From: Crambe crambe
Lineage: Eukaryota; Porifera; Demospongiae; Poecilosclerida; Crambeidae
Length of the DNA: 64,000 bases
NCBI GenBank assembly: GCA_963924555.1
Contig: OZ004588.1
Span: forward strand, 6,297,205-6,361,204
Direction of reading: 5' to 3'
Position numbers and translations under genes: made by a program. Position 1 is the stretch's first letter, and every line of letters begins with the position of its first letter. The notes below the pieces were generated by a model, which worked only from the letters and a program-made list of their open reading frames with translations, was not told where the DNA came from and made no database searches. Positions 37,961 to 52,900 of this stretch are shown in pieces.

Positions 37961-40900
37961 AGTTCATCGTAAATCCTTAATGAACAGAAAACATAACTCT
38001 AGGTACTAATACATACGTACAGTCAAAGGGTCAGCAATGAGCTTGGAGGAGAGAATCTGGTCCAAAGTGTACTCCTCTTGGAACTGAGCATACGGATTGT
38101 TGACCGAGTGACGATGGTTCTTCTCAGCCACCTTTGCAAACTGCTCTGCAGTTGTCCCATGCCTAGATAGTTATGTGAAACCCAGGAGACAGGTGTATGA
38201 AAAAGAAAAAGAAAGCCATCACTTTAATAGGGAGGTAGGACATGGTGGAGTGGCCTTAATAGAGAGGTGGTCTCTTTAGGGAGGGTTGAAATAGCTGGAA
38301 TAGGTGCTGTTGGGACATGGTGGAGTGGCCTTAATAGAGAGGTGGTCTCTTTATAGGGAGGGTTGAAATAGGTGCTGTTGGGACATGGTGGAGTGGCCTT
38401 AATAGAGAGGTGGTCTCTTTATAGGGAGGGTTGAAATAGGTGCTGTTGGGACATGGTGGAGTGGCCTTAATAGAGAGGTGGTCTCTTTATAGGGAGGGTT
38501 GAAATAGCTGGAATAGGTGCTGTTGGGACATGGTGGAGTGGCCTTAATAGAGAGGTGGTCTCTTTATAGAGAGGTGGTCTCTTTATAGGGAAGGTTGGAA
38601 TAGCTGGTATGGGACATGGTGTGTTTCATAGATTTCTTTCATCCGCTGGACATACTTTTTAGTGTGTTGTTTCCCTGCTTGAGCGAACATCCAGGGGGCT
38701 GGGGGCCCATCAGGGGGACCTCCACTATATTTGATCAGCTCTAGCATGTGGTTATCTGTAGCATGTGCAACACAAAAGGTCACATGTACTAACACAAACA
38801 CAGTGAACGTCAGTGCTAATCATGTCAATTTACCCATGGGGTTGACGTCCTGATCTTCCATAGATAGCGATCCTTTCTATAACATGGAAAAGACAGGATG
38901 TCTGCTAATAAGAGAATCGTAAATGTCTATTCAACCACCACTATCTTTTCTTTCCTTCCCCCTACCTGCTGCAGCTGCAGTGACCCCCTGACCCCAATAG
39001 CTTCCCCCTTGACCCCAAGGAACTACTTCAACCTCCCTCTCCAACCTACAGCCTTGCACCAAGTCTCCTGGTGTTATTAAATTCACCATTTACCTGCATC
39101 TTCTCAAAGCCAATGGCCATGGCACATCTTGCCAGTCCCCCAGCCACCAATCCCCTGGTGTTAAAGAGAGCGGTGCTGCCAGTGGAACAGTTATTGTTAC
39201 AGTTGGAGATGGGTATCCCTGACAACCCCATCTCATACAACGCCCTTTGACCTCTGGTGGAACTTCCAAAAACATAGCCAACATTCTAGAAAGAGAGAGA
39301 GAGACTCTTTACCATAGAGTTTTTATGAACAGATAATTTCTCTCCACATCCCAATTTAAAATTTGTTCTAGTGCACCATCTGCAGAGACTCCCTACATTA
39401 TAGTAAACAAGCTCCAAGAGCTTTCCAAAAATTTTTTGTCTACTGCGATTGACTAGACTATCCACAAGCTGCATCAGGAAATCCCTAGGCCACACTCTTT
39501 TATACTACCAGTGTCATATTTTCTACGTTGGGTTTTAAGCTACAGGTCATGAATATGATTAATATCAATTAGGGGCCAGAATTAATTCAAGGGGGAAACT
39601 AAATTAATATGCACCTCTAACTAACTTCAATGGGAACAAAACCACCATAGCTTGGCAATATTTCGTGTTACAAATAATTCGGTTAATTTAATTTTGGTTA
39701 ACACGATTGGATAGTAACATGCATCTGAAAATATTTTAACAATGCTTTTTACACTGGTAAGGCAGTTCCAAACAAATCACTTGTTTAACGGATTTTTTCT
39801 CCTTTCTCATAGGCAGGCAGGACGAAATGAACTTAAACATAAACTATCTCAGTATACTATGCACCGGTCATGTGTTCTAGTATACAGAGAAACAGGAGTA
39901 TACTTGGGATTTAGTATACAAAGATAAACAAGAGTATACACAAGTTTAAATTTATTTTGATTCTGTCAAAATAGGGCAGGGAAATCCGTTAAACAAGTAA
40001 TCTATTTTGAACTGCCTAATATTGTAATTAATTTTCATTGTTGAACATGACCACAAAAACTAATCGTAAATTGGTGTATGAAGATAGGACATTCACTTCA
40101 AGTAGTTACATAATTATTATACTTGTTCTATTAATTCAAGCTCATTGGAGCTTTCCAAAAATTCTTTCTAGTTCTATAAGGAGCTAATGTCAAATTTACT
40201 GCACATCAAGTGGTCCACCTTTTATACCAGCAGTATCCTGCTTCTACACATTGGGTTTCATGCAGACACATCGTGAATACAATTATAATGATACTGTGCA
40301 TGGGCAAGGGTGTTTGTTATAAATCCAAATTGAGAAAAAATTTTGTTGGATAATAATTTTGTTTTTATAATTTTCGTGTTAATTTATTTCCGTTGTTATT
40401 GTAATTAGTTTTTATACTGCAAATTCACTTACACAAACAATCCAATAATTGTACTTATTTCAAATTTGCAAATGTAGTGATCATATTCTAGATTTCTAAC
40501 CATGCGTAATAACGCATGATCTCTATGACTAGCAGACTTGGGACTGGAAATAATCACATGAAACAAACATATGTATGTGAGAGAACGGGTTTTTTCAAAA
40601 ACATAACTTTCCACATCAATTACCTAGCAGTGTTTGGTGTCCAGTGGATCACCGGATGTCGAACCTGATATGAAAGAATATAACGGAATAGTATGGAAGG
40701 AAACAGCTATTCACATCGAGGATCAGTATCAAACTGGAAGATATTGGTCTGTTATCCAGCATAATGCTCCATGTGTTGTATGGTTCTCTGATCAAAAGGT
40801 GACCTCCATCATGATACCTGGTCAAACCTCATGTCCATCTTCCTGGTCTCGTGAATATTACGGCTACCTCATGTCCGAACGCCATAATCATCCACACACT

Positions 40901-43900
40901 GGAACATAATTATGAGTGCTTTGATTCCAATCCTGACACAGTACCAGGTGAAGCATCAGGTACCCCTATCAATTATACCACAATATCTATACCAGAAATT
41001 TCAGTATCCAAATATTATATCTGTGGTCTGAAAGTATAAGTCTTTGGGTGGTAAGTTGGTGGTATCACTGCAGTATTGGGAGCAATCATTGTCCATGAAA
41101 ATAGCACAGTGCACACCTTGGAAATTGACTTCAGGTAAAGATATGTTTACTGGTTCAAGCTCATTGGAGCTTTCCAAAAATTTCTAATCCTTAAAAGGAG
41201 CTCGTCGATCAACAATGATTCATATGGAAGTCACCACATAATAGCATGCATGCAGTGGTCTACTTTTATAGTATCAGTAACCTGCTTCTACACATTGGGT
41301 TTCATGCAGCACATACCTATTAATTACATCGTGAATACAATTATCTTGCACATTTGCATTTGGCACAGATTGTTCTCATCAGAGACTGAAAAGTGGTTTA
41401 CTGACTTCAAATGCAGCAATGCTGTTCCAGATTTCTAACCATTGTACAAAATGGCATCACATATCGGACACATAACTCTCGATCACTTGCAGTTTTGGGA
41501 CTGAAATTCCATTTTGGATAATTTCTATAATTTGATTTCTATCTGTGGACTGTCACATGCTGTGCTGGAGTAAACACTCAAGTTGGGGTCAGTGCATGAG
41601 GACCAGCTGTTCAGGTGTGAGATGAAAGGATCACTTTAGCTGCATCACTGTACTACAAGTGACACTGAACCTTCAACTGTTGGTATAGTGGTGTAGGGGG
41701 GAAATTGTCCTGAATCTCACCATTAATACTACATAATTATGAATCTTTCGGCTCCAAGCATTACCAAGTCACACGTTCCTTTGGCAACCAATGTGGTGAC
41801 GACATGTGCTACCAATTAGTAGGTGACCACTTTAAGAAGCCACATGCACTCTCAACTCTTTCCCACAGTGTGTCAGATTAAAAGTTGTAGTCCAATATAA
41901 TTTTTGTGAGGTTAATACACAATTCATATGGTGGACACTTCAATTTTAGCAAAATCATGAAATTTTACCCCACGAAGATTTCCCACTATAGGGTATAAAA
42001 CACGGCATTTGACTTCTTGTGCATCTAGTGCTAGTTGGTCAACTTACACTGTAAAAATAAATGTGTAAAAACAACCCATTTTTAGGTTATCTGAGTTGCA
42101 AATCGCAACTCAGATGACCTAAAAATGGGTTGTTTTTACACATTTGTTTTTACAGTGTATAATGAGCAGCTGAAAAGAACCCTAATCATGTTGAAGTGTG
42201 CTGTCTTGGTGTTGATTGTTTTGATCAAGTATTCAGAGAGTACACATGATCCAGCAGGTATGCATGTACCAATAACTAGCAGGGACAGAGGACCCCAGAT
42301 AAAATCGAAAAAAAGTTTAGGTTTTGGTCATTTTGATTACTTGTAGTATCTGGGCTGAAATTTGGCTCAACTGTATAACATTTCTTTTAAACTTCCTGTG
42401 TGTAGGTAATGGAACTTTATGTGTTGGAGGACATGTTGTGCACCTCCAAGGTCCTCCAGGAAGGGACGGGAGGGATGGACTGCCTGGGAGATCAGGATTG
42501 GTTGGACAAAAAGGAGAGAAGGGAGATACTGTAGGTAAGTCAGTCTCTTACCAAAGACTAGTAAGTATGCTGCATGCGTGTTGTATGTGTGCACTGTATG
42601 TGTGTTGCATGCATGTGTACTGCAGGTGTTGCATGCATGTGTACTGCATGTGTTGCATGCATGTGCACTGTATGTACATGATGGTGAGTCACAGATCTTT
42701 CAAAGAATGTGTGCACTCATCCCCTCCCTCCCCCAACAGGTATCCCTGGACCTCGTGGACCAGCTGGCCTTGAAGGACCTAAAGGTAGCCGTGGGGTACA
42801 TGGATACCAGGGCATTGCCGGACCCAGAGGTCCTCAGGGGTTCACTGGTCAGAAAGGAGATCGTGGATATCGTGGACCACCTGGACCAACGAGGGGAGGA
42901 ATAACCTACACCAGGTGGGGGAAGTCCTCCTGTCCCAGTGGCACTTCACTCGTGTATGCTGGTAGGACTACAGGGACTCATTATTCTCAAAGTGGTGGTG
43001 GTGCCAACTTAGTTTGTCTATCAAACACTCCTCAGTTTCTGAGTTATACCCCTGGGGTGCAAGATGGCAGAGGCTACCTGTATGGAACTCAATATCAAAC
43101 AGGAGGACCACATAGTGCAGATACTGGTCCATTATCAGGCGTTAGTCAGCATAATGCTCCATGTGCTGTGTGCTACTCTGCCACAAAGGAAGTCTCCATT
43201 ATGATACCTGGTCAATTCTCGTGTCCATCTTCCTGGTCTCGTGAATATTACGGCTACCTCATGTCTGAACGCCATAACTATGACCACACTGGAATGTTTG
43301 AGTGCTTTGATTCCAATCCTGACAGAGTACCAGGTGAAGGATCACATCAACCTCACAATATTGTATATCATGTGGAAGCTAGATGCAACCTCGGCATTGC
43401 CTGTCCTCCATACGTTGCTGGAAGAGAAGTTACCTGTGTCGTATGCTCAAAATAACTAACAGAGTACATAAAGAATTTTGTTGTGTATTGTTAAAATCTG
43501 AAATGATAATGATTATAACGTTTGTTACTTTCATCTTTTATTATTTGCCTCACAATGTATTACTCAAATAACCTTTCCATAATGAACAAGACCATATTCA
43601 AGAAGCTATATATGTTCAAGTTTAGCTATGTTTACTGGTTCAAGCTCATTGGAGCCAATTCCATTTAAAGGAGTTGTTAGGTTACAGATGGAGATACCAC
43701 ATAAGGTGGTCTACTTTTATTGCCTGTTTCTACACATTGGGTTTCAAGCAGCACACCGTGGATACAATTACAGTAGAACCTTGATTATCCGAACCTCGAT
43801 TATTCAAAACCTGTTCTAGCGATTAATTTCAAGGTTAAAGAGTTCGTTCTGGGTGTACTAAAATCAGTTTTCTACCTAGCTGTAGTGTAGGTTTTAGCTA

Positions 43901-46900
43901 GCTAGAGTGCTTGTCATAGTTGGTAGCCAGCTAAATGAAGCGGTTCACTTGGTAACGCCATATGGTCATGTCAAAGTGGGTGTGGTTATGTAAATTTCAC
44001 TATCTTATCCGACATGCTTTTACTACTCTTCTGTCTGGAGCTGTTTGGATAATTGAGGGACTACACTGCATTGGCAAAGAGCTTTACTTAGGGACATAAC
44101 ATGAAGGAAGTTTAGATGATTTCTACCATATAGTGCAGATACTGGTCCATTATCAGGTGTTACTCAACATAATGCTCCATGTGCTGTATGCTTCTCTGAT
44201 CAAAAGGTAACCTCTATTATGATACCTGGTCAAACCTCATGTCCATCTTCCTGGTCTCGTGAATATTACGGCTACCTCATGTCTGAACGCCACAATAATC
44301 CACACACTGGAATGTTTGAGTGCTTTGATTCCAATCCTGACACAGTACCAGGTGAAGCCTATCAATTATAATATTGTATTTCACGTGGAGCCTATTTGCA
44401 ACCGGCATGGCATTGCCTGTCCTCCATACGTTGCTGGAAGAGAAATTACCTGTGTCGTATGCTCAAAATAGAAATCCTGAGGACACTGGATCATCAAGAA
44501 CTATTGAACTACGTAGTAGCTTCTTTAGTGTCTGTTATTATGCCTGCTATAGTTATAGCATCTATACCAGAAATTTCAGTATCCAAATACCATAAGTCTT
44601 TGGGTGGTATCACTGTAGTATTGGGAGCAATCATCAGGCCTGTAGCCAGGGGGGGTTCGGGGGGTTCGATCGAACCCCCTTTTTGAAATGAAAAAAAATT
44701 TTTTTAAGCGCGAGCACGCACAATTTGCATACGTGCGTGCATACGTGAATATCGTTTGCTCAATCGATCGAGAGATATCCAATCATCCAGAAAAGGTCAG
44801 TTTTAGCCTTATGCTAGCTATAACTCTGACTCTAAAGCAGTAGTGCCTGAGACTTTAAAGCATCTAGTGCCTGAAATCTTAAGTCTAGTCTGCGATTTTT
44901 TAATTTGGGAATGGTTTCTGGGGTCAAAGGTCACCAGGTCGCACATGCTCAAAAAAACTTAGAAAATCTCTGATGCCAGATTCCAGCAACTTTTGTTTTG
45001 AAGTCTAGCAAGCTCAGCATTGACTTTTCGGCACCTCCTTTATCTATTCATGGTCTCAAAAGCCTTCTGTTTGAAGGTGAAGCTTGGAACTTGATGGTGT
45101 CAAAATTTTTAGCAACAGGTCAAAGGTCATACCTCTAGCCGTGCCAATCAAGTTCCAAGCTTCACCTGCAAACAGAAGGCTTTTGAGACTAGGAACAGAT
45201 AAAGGAGGTGCCGAAAAGTCAATGCTGAGCTTACTATACTTCAAGACAAAGTTACAGGAATCTGACATCAGAGATTTTCCAAGTTTTTTGAGCATGCGCG
45301 ACTTGGTGACATGTGCCCGACCTTTGACCCCAGAAACCATTCCTAAATTAAAAAATCGCAGCTAGTCTGGTGGCGCAGGCTCAAGCCTCGTGCGAAAGTC
45401 TGTGGTGGATTGTGAAGAAGTTTGTGAAGTGGCCATCTACTCATAGCAACAATTGCAATAGCAAAATATAAGTCATTGTTGGCAATCAAAAATGGGCGTG
45501 GCCAGGCAAAAATTTTTCCGCGCTAATGCGCAGATACTTTCAAACCCTATTCAAAAATCTCTGGTTACAGGCCTGAATCATAGCCCCATGAAAATAGCAC
45601 AGTACACACCTTAGAAATTGAAGCCAGTCAAGTGTTTGGTTTCTCAGTTTTTTGCCTCGGCACCGAAGTGCCGAGGCGCAGTGCTGGAAGCGGCGATGGT
45701 GGTACGTTTCACGCGCACGCGCAATGATGCACGATGATGCGTATCGATCACGTGCATTAATTTAGCTCTGGCTAGCTAGACAAAGTACTAAGGACAAACA
45801 GACAGGCTCAGCTCAGGCTCGCAGTTACTACGCGATAACTCTAGTACTGATGATTCTTGGCCGTCTTTGCCAACAAATCAAGCCCATTATCACATGCAGA
45901 GAACTGACTAAAAGACAGCAGTGAACAAGACTTTGAGGCTTCCAAACAATGAGAGAATCCAGTACACATACTTCAATCAAGCTATGCTGAGAATAACCAT
46001 TAAACGACAGTTGAACAGCAAGAATAGTGTGTAAATACTAATCTTACTACAATAATAAGCCATGTTGCTCAGTGTGCTTTATTTGGAACTCTCCACAGAA
46101 AAGAAGCTGAGAGAAATATTTTGGCAACATTTTGTAGAAACATTTGACCCCACAACTCCCCACACTTTTCATTAATTATGCCCATGAGTGTTCAGCCAAT
46201 CATCCTTGTAGGACTCTGGTTTCAAGCCGGTGATCCTCAGTGTATCTTTATCGTCTCTTATATACCACTGTCACGTCGTATTCACTATAAAGCATTTAAA
46301 ATTAAAATTAAATAGAGGTTGCACTTAAGTGCCGAGGCATTCCTAGTCTTTTTAAAAGACTAACTTGTTAAACCTAATACACACTTCAAGGATATCCACT
46401 TCAGGTATAGCCATGTTTACTGGTTCAAGCTCATTGGAGCTTTCCAAAAATTTTAAATCCTTTAAAGGAGCTTTAAGATTACACTACATAATAGCCATGC
46501 ATGCAGTGGTCCATTTTTATATAGTATCAGTAACCTGTTTCTACACATTGGGTTTCATGCAGCACACAGTAATTACATCGTGAATACAATTATCTTGCAC
46601 CTTTGCATTGGCACATATTGTTCTCATCAGGTGGTTTACTGACTTCAAATGCAGCAATGCTATTCCAGATTTCTAACCATTGTACAAAATGGCATGATTA
46701 CATATCAGACACATAACTCTCGATCACTTGCAGCTTTGGGACTGAAATTCCATTTTGGATAATTTCTTTGAAGCAGGAAAAAAAGGATACCTGGCTAATT
46801 TGATTCTATCTGTGGGCTGTCATGGAGTAAACACTCAAGTTGGGGTCAGTTCATGGACCAGTTGTTCAGGTGTGAGATGAAAGGATCACTTTAGCTGCAT

Positions 46901-49900
46901 CACTGTGCTACAAGTGACACTGAACCTTCAACTGCTGGTATAGTGGTGTAGGGGGGAAATGGTCTCACATAATGAATAATACCGTAAATCGGGAAAATTT
47001 CGTAGTAGATTTAATTTCGTAAGTGAATATAATTACGAAAATTAAAAACATGAATTTTTTTATCAGACAAAAAATAAATAAATAGAGCAATGAAAATTTG
47101 GATAAACGGTCAAATCCACGTGTACGTGTGTTGATCGTGATTGATCGGAAAGCCAAGATGTCTCTAATGAAGTTTCTCAAGGCTAGAGATGAACTCCCAG
47201 ACCCCAAGCGTTCACTCTCCATGCCCTCGGCAACAATTTCTTTAGCGAAAAGCGAATAAAGTCTAGATACTTTTCATGGTAAATGTCATCACTGCAATGG
47301 CGTATCTATCTTCAGGATTACTTGGCTGCCATCCATATCGCTTTATGGTAGTACTTCCAACTCATCCATTCTGCTGCTACTCTAATAAAAGCACATGATA
47401 CGTGCGTGTGTGCGTTATTTTGAATCCATGTTTACGAAATTAATCTTATACGAAATATTTCATCCCGAATATTTTTCAACACGAAATTTTCCCGATTTAC
47501 GGTAATAACTTTTGTCTCAAGTCACATGTTCCTTTGGTAACCAATATTCCATGACTGCGCTACCAATTAGTAGGTGACCACTTTAAGAAGCCACATGCAC
47601 TCTCAACTCTTTCTCACATTAAAAGTTGTAGTCCCATATAGTTTTTGTGAGGTTAGCATGCAAATACAAGGCAATTTATATGGTGGACACTTCAATTTTA
47701 GCAAAATCATGAATTTTACCCCACGAAAATTTCCCACTATAGGGTATAAAATACGACATTTGACTTCTTGTGCATCTAGTGCTAGTTAGCCAACTTATAA
47801 GAAAAAACAGAGCAGCCGAAAAGATCAGTAATCGTCGAAGTGTGGAGTCTTCATTGTCTTGGTGTTGATCAAGTATTCAGAGAGTACACATGATCCAGCA
47901 CATATGCATGTACCAATGACTAGCAGGGACAGAGGAACCCAGATAAAAATCAAATTAGGTCATTTCCTCTCTCATATAGTCTCCGGCTGTATAAAACATT
48001 TCTTTCTGCGTGTAGGTAATGGAACTTTATGTGTTGGGAGGACATGTTGTGCACCTCCAAGGTCCTCCAGGAAGGGATGGGAGAGATGGACCAGCTGGCC
48101 TTGAAGGACCTAAAGGTAGCTGTGGGGTACGTGGATACCAGGGCATTGCCGGACCCAGAGGTCCTCAGGGGTTCACTGGCCAGAAAGGAGATCACGGAGA
48201 TCGAGGATATCGTGGACCACCTGACACCAGGTGGGGGAAGTCCTCTTGTCCCAGTGGCACTTCACTCATGAATGCTGGTAGGACATTATTCTCAAAGTGG
48301 TGGTGGTGCCTACTTAGTTTGTCCATCAAACACTCTTCAGTTCCTGAGTTATACCCCTGGGGTGCAAGACGGCAGAGGCTACCTGTATGGAACTCAATAT
48401 CAAACAGGAGGACCATATAGAGGAGATATTGGTCCGTTATCAGGTGTTAGTCAGCATAATGCTCCATGTGCTGTATGTTATTTTGCCACAAAGGAAGTCT
48501 CCATTATGATACCTGGTCAAACCTTATGTCCATATTCCTGGTCTCGTGAATATTACAGCTACCTCATAATTGAATATGTGTACTGACCTGTAGGTCTCTG
48601 CACATCAAGGGTTGCATAGGCCCCAAGGCTATGTACGTAAATTGCACAGAGACCTAAATCTAGCAATTCAACCTCAAACTTATTAGTCCAGCATGTATCA
48701 ACAACCTTTCTAGGAGTGATTTACTGATCTCAAATGCAGCAACGCAGTTTCAAAACCAAAGGGTACTAATTTTAGTGGTTTTCTTGAGTCAACAATAATA
48801 GTACTTGTGAAAAGGTTACTGCAACATAATTGTTATCGTCTATAGATTTTACATCTTCTATCTTAACACATTAACAACAAAGTTTACAGGTCTAGAAAGT
48901 TGATGCATATAATTATTATGATTGGAAATTACATGATAAAAATATAGCTACGTGGCATTTTCTACTGGTGACTGGCCACATTTATAACTTGCAGTTTAGG
49001 GACTGAAAATTTTGAATAATTTCTTTGAAGCAGTGTTTCAGTAAACTTGGGGTCAGTGAGTGACCAGATGTCAAGGGTGTGAGATGAAAGGATACACTCC
49101 AGCAAGGTCACCATTTACTACAAGTGACACTGAACCTTCAATAGAGGTATAGTGGTATAGCGTGTCAGGTTAAAGGTTGTAGTGTGTAGAAGGGATAATG
49201 GCTTTGTCTTGGTACTCACAGCTGTTCAGATTTTGTGGTTTTATACACAAATACAAGGCAATTTATATGGTGGACACTTTAATTTTTGCTAAGTCATGAA
49301 ATTTTACCCCACGAAGATTTCCCACTATAGGGTATAAAACACGACGACATTTGACTTTTCGTGCACCTAGTGCTAGTTGGTCAACTTATAAGAAAACAAG
49401 ATCCACTATATTTAAGTATGGAGTCTTCCTTGTCTTGTGTTGATTCTTGTGATAAAGTACTCAGAGAGTACACATGATGCAGCAGGTACGTAAGTATAAA
49501 TAACTAGCAGGACCTCTAGAAAATTGTAATGGGACTGTTGCACAATGATTATAGCCATAGGCCTACATAATTTGGAATTCCTTTATATAATGGAGGACAT
49601 GTTGTCAGCTAGATTTTAGGGGCATCCCTTGTGCTCACTTGGCTATTATGTTTACTGGTTTGGAACTTTCAAGAAGTGAGTTGTTAGGTCATACATGGAG
49701 ATACCACATAATAGTCTGTGGTCCACTTGCTTCTACACATTGGGTTTCATGCAGATTGGCACAGAGCTTTATGATTGTTCTCATCATCCCACCCATCCCC
49801 CAGTATATGCATGAGGCACAGCAAGGGTTATGAGGTGTAGGTCTTGATGACGTACCAAGGACTGTGTAGGCCAAGGCTATATGCACAGAGACCTAAACCT

Positions 49901-52900
49901 AGCAACTCCATTGGTTCAACATTTTTCAACCTCTTAAATTAAATCAATAAACTCAATCTTATTGGTCTAGCATTTACAGGAGGTTGATGAGTGATTTGCT
50001 GACCTCAAATGCAGCAATCCTATTCCACATTTCTAACCATGGCATGCATGAATGGCACTCTCGGGTAGAAATCAAACGTTTCAGCTCTCTATAACTCATG
50101 ATTATACTTGCAGCTTTGGGATTGAAATTTGCCATTATGGAGCACATGAAAGAATAATTTACTTGAAGCAGGAAGATGATTAGGAAGATGATTTCTACCT
50201 ATGTGACTGTCACATAATTATGCTGGAGTAAACACTTGGGGTCAGTGAGTAACCAGATGTTAGGATCACTCCAGCTACGTACGTCAGCTGTGCCACTGTT
50301 TACTACAAGTGACACTGAACCCTCAACTGCAAAGTTGTAGTGTGTAGAAGGAATATCTTGATACCCACACATTAATTTTTTTTTGCAGTTTTGAAAATTA
50401 ATATGCAATTGCAAGGGAATTTATACAGTGGACACTTCAATTTTGCAAAGTCATGACCCCACGAAAATTTCCCACTATAGGGTATAAAAATGACATTTGA
50501 CTTCTTGTGCATCTAGTTAGCCAGCTTATAAGAAAACCTGAGCATGTTGAAGGGTATCTTGGTGCTGATTCTTGTGGTGAAGTACTCAGAGAGTACACAT
50601 GATGCAGCAGGTATGCACATGATTTGAGGCAAAGGACCCCGTACTGAAATTTGGCTCCAACTATTAATATTTTGGTATTTCATCAAAGCATGTTGGAGAA
50701 CTGGGACTCTTGCACAATATTTTCATTTTCTTTTAAACTTCCTGTGTGTAGATAATGGAATTTTGTGTTTGGCATCACATATCAGACACATAACTCTCGA
50801 TCACTTGCAGCTTTGGGACTGAAATTCCATTTTGGATAATTTCTATAATTTGATTTCTATCTGTGGACTATCAAATACTGTGCTGGAGTAAACACTCGAG
50901 TGGGGGTCAGTGCATGAGGACCAGCTGTTCAGGTGTGAGATGACTGTACTACAAGTGACACTGAACCTTCAACTGTTGGTATAGTGGTGTAGGGGGAAAT
51001 TATCCTTCTCACCACTGATACTGCATAATTATGAATAATAATAACTTTCATCTCCAAGCATTACCAAGTCACACGGTCCTTTGGTAACCAATATCCATGT
51101 GGTGTGCTACCAATTAGTAGGTGACCACTTTAAGAAGCCATATCACTCTTACAGTGTGTCAGATTAAAAGTTGTAGTCCAATATAATTTTTGTGAGGTTA
51201 ATACGCTAATACAAGGCAATTCATATGGTGGACACTTCAATTTTAGTAATTTTACCCCACGAAAATTTCCCACTACAGGGTATAAAACACGACATTTTGA
51301 CTTCTTGTGCATTGAGTGCTAGCTAGCCAACTTATGAGAAAACCTGAGCAGCTGAAAAGATCCACTAATCATGTTGAAGTGTGGAGTCTTCTTTGTCTTG
51401 GTATTGATTCTTGTGATAAAGTACTCAGAGAGTACACATGATGCAGCAGGTATGTACACAGGATCGAAAGATTCACTTATGCTGAAGTGCAGAGGACCTC
51501 CAGATAGAAATCAAGTATTAATTTTTGGCCAATTCCTCCCTACTCTAAGCTCTCATAATTACTTGGGCTGAAATTTGGCTCTAACTATTAAATATTTCAT
51601 CAAAGCATGTTAAAGAACTGAACAATTTTCATTTTTCTTTTGAACTTCCTATATGCAGGCAATGGAACTTTGTGTGGTGGAGGACATGTTGTGCACCTCC
51701 AAGGTCCTCCAGGAAGGGATGGGAGAGATGGACTGCCTGGGAGAGATGGAGTCACCATTACAGGGTTGGCTGGAAGGGATGGACAAAAAGGAGAGAAGGG
51801 AGACACTGTAGGTAAGTCAAACAGGTGTCCCCAAAAAGTGTGCTACATCGGTGCCGCATGCATGTGCACCACATTTATTCATGTGCTTTGCATGTGCGTT
51901 GCATGTGAACTGCATGTGTGTTATAGATTTTCCGAGTATAAAAAGTGTGCACTCCTAATGAAAATTCTGATTCCCCAACAGGTATCCCTGGACCTCGTGG
52001 ACCAACTGGTCTTGGAGGACCTAAAGGTAACCCTGGGATACGTGGACACCAGGGCATTGCTGGACCCAGAGGTCCTCAGGGGTTCACTGGAAGTCGTGGT
52101 CAGAAAGGAGATCGTGGATATCGTGGACCAGCTGGACCAACGAGGGGAGGAATGACCTACACCAGGTGGGGGAAGTCCTCCTGTCCCAGTGGCACTTCAC
52201 TCGTGTATGCTGGTAGGACTACAGGGACTCATTATAATGAAAGAGGTGGTGGTGCCAACTTAGTTTGTCTATCAAACACTCCTCAGTTTCTGAGTACTAC
52301 CCCTGGGGTGCAACCTGGCAGAGGCTATCTGTATGGAACTCAATATCAAACAGGAACACATAGTGGAGATACTGGTCCATTATCAGGTGTTACTCAGCAT
52401 AATGCTCCATGTGCTGTGTGCTATTCTGCCACAAAGGAAGTCTCCATTATGATACCTGGTCAAACCTCATGTCCATCTTCCTGGTCTCGTGAATATTACG
52501 GCTACCTCATGTCTGAGTATTATAATCATCCACATGTCAGCATGTTTGAGTGCTTTGATTCCAATCCTGACAGAGTACCAGGTGAAGCATCAAATCAAGC
52601 TACCAGTTTTGTATATCATGTGGAAGCTAAATGCAACCTCGGCATCGCCTGTCCTCCATACGTTGCTGGAAGAGAAATTACCTGTGTCGTGTGCTCAAAA
52701 TAACTTAACAGAGTGCTATATGGTTAAAGTCTGAAATGATAATAATTATAACATCTGTTACTTTAACTTTATATAATTTGCCTCACAATGTGTTAACCTT
52801 CCCATATGAGATTGCACCAGACCCATATAGCTGGTTCAAGCCTATTAGAGCCAGGTTACACATGGAGATACCAGTGGTCCACTTGTATAAAACCAATAAC

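Larger units (their letters stand above)
35446..45226. repeat. Tandem duplication, unit 2 (about 9.78 kb)
   Basis: The second copy has the same gene order. The right edge is TCAATGCT^GAGCTT at 45226, inside the right arm of the foldback element. Comparing both outer edges with the junction leaves only CT as shared microhomology. The offset between units grows from 9699 to 9794 bases before falling to 9780, because of an insertion near 37420-37480, C-tract length changes and minisatellite unit differences. Confidence 0.95.
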
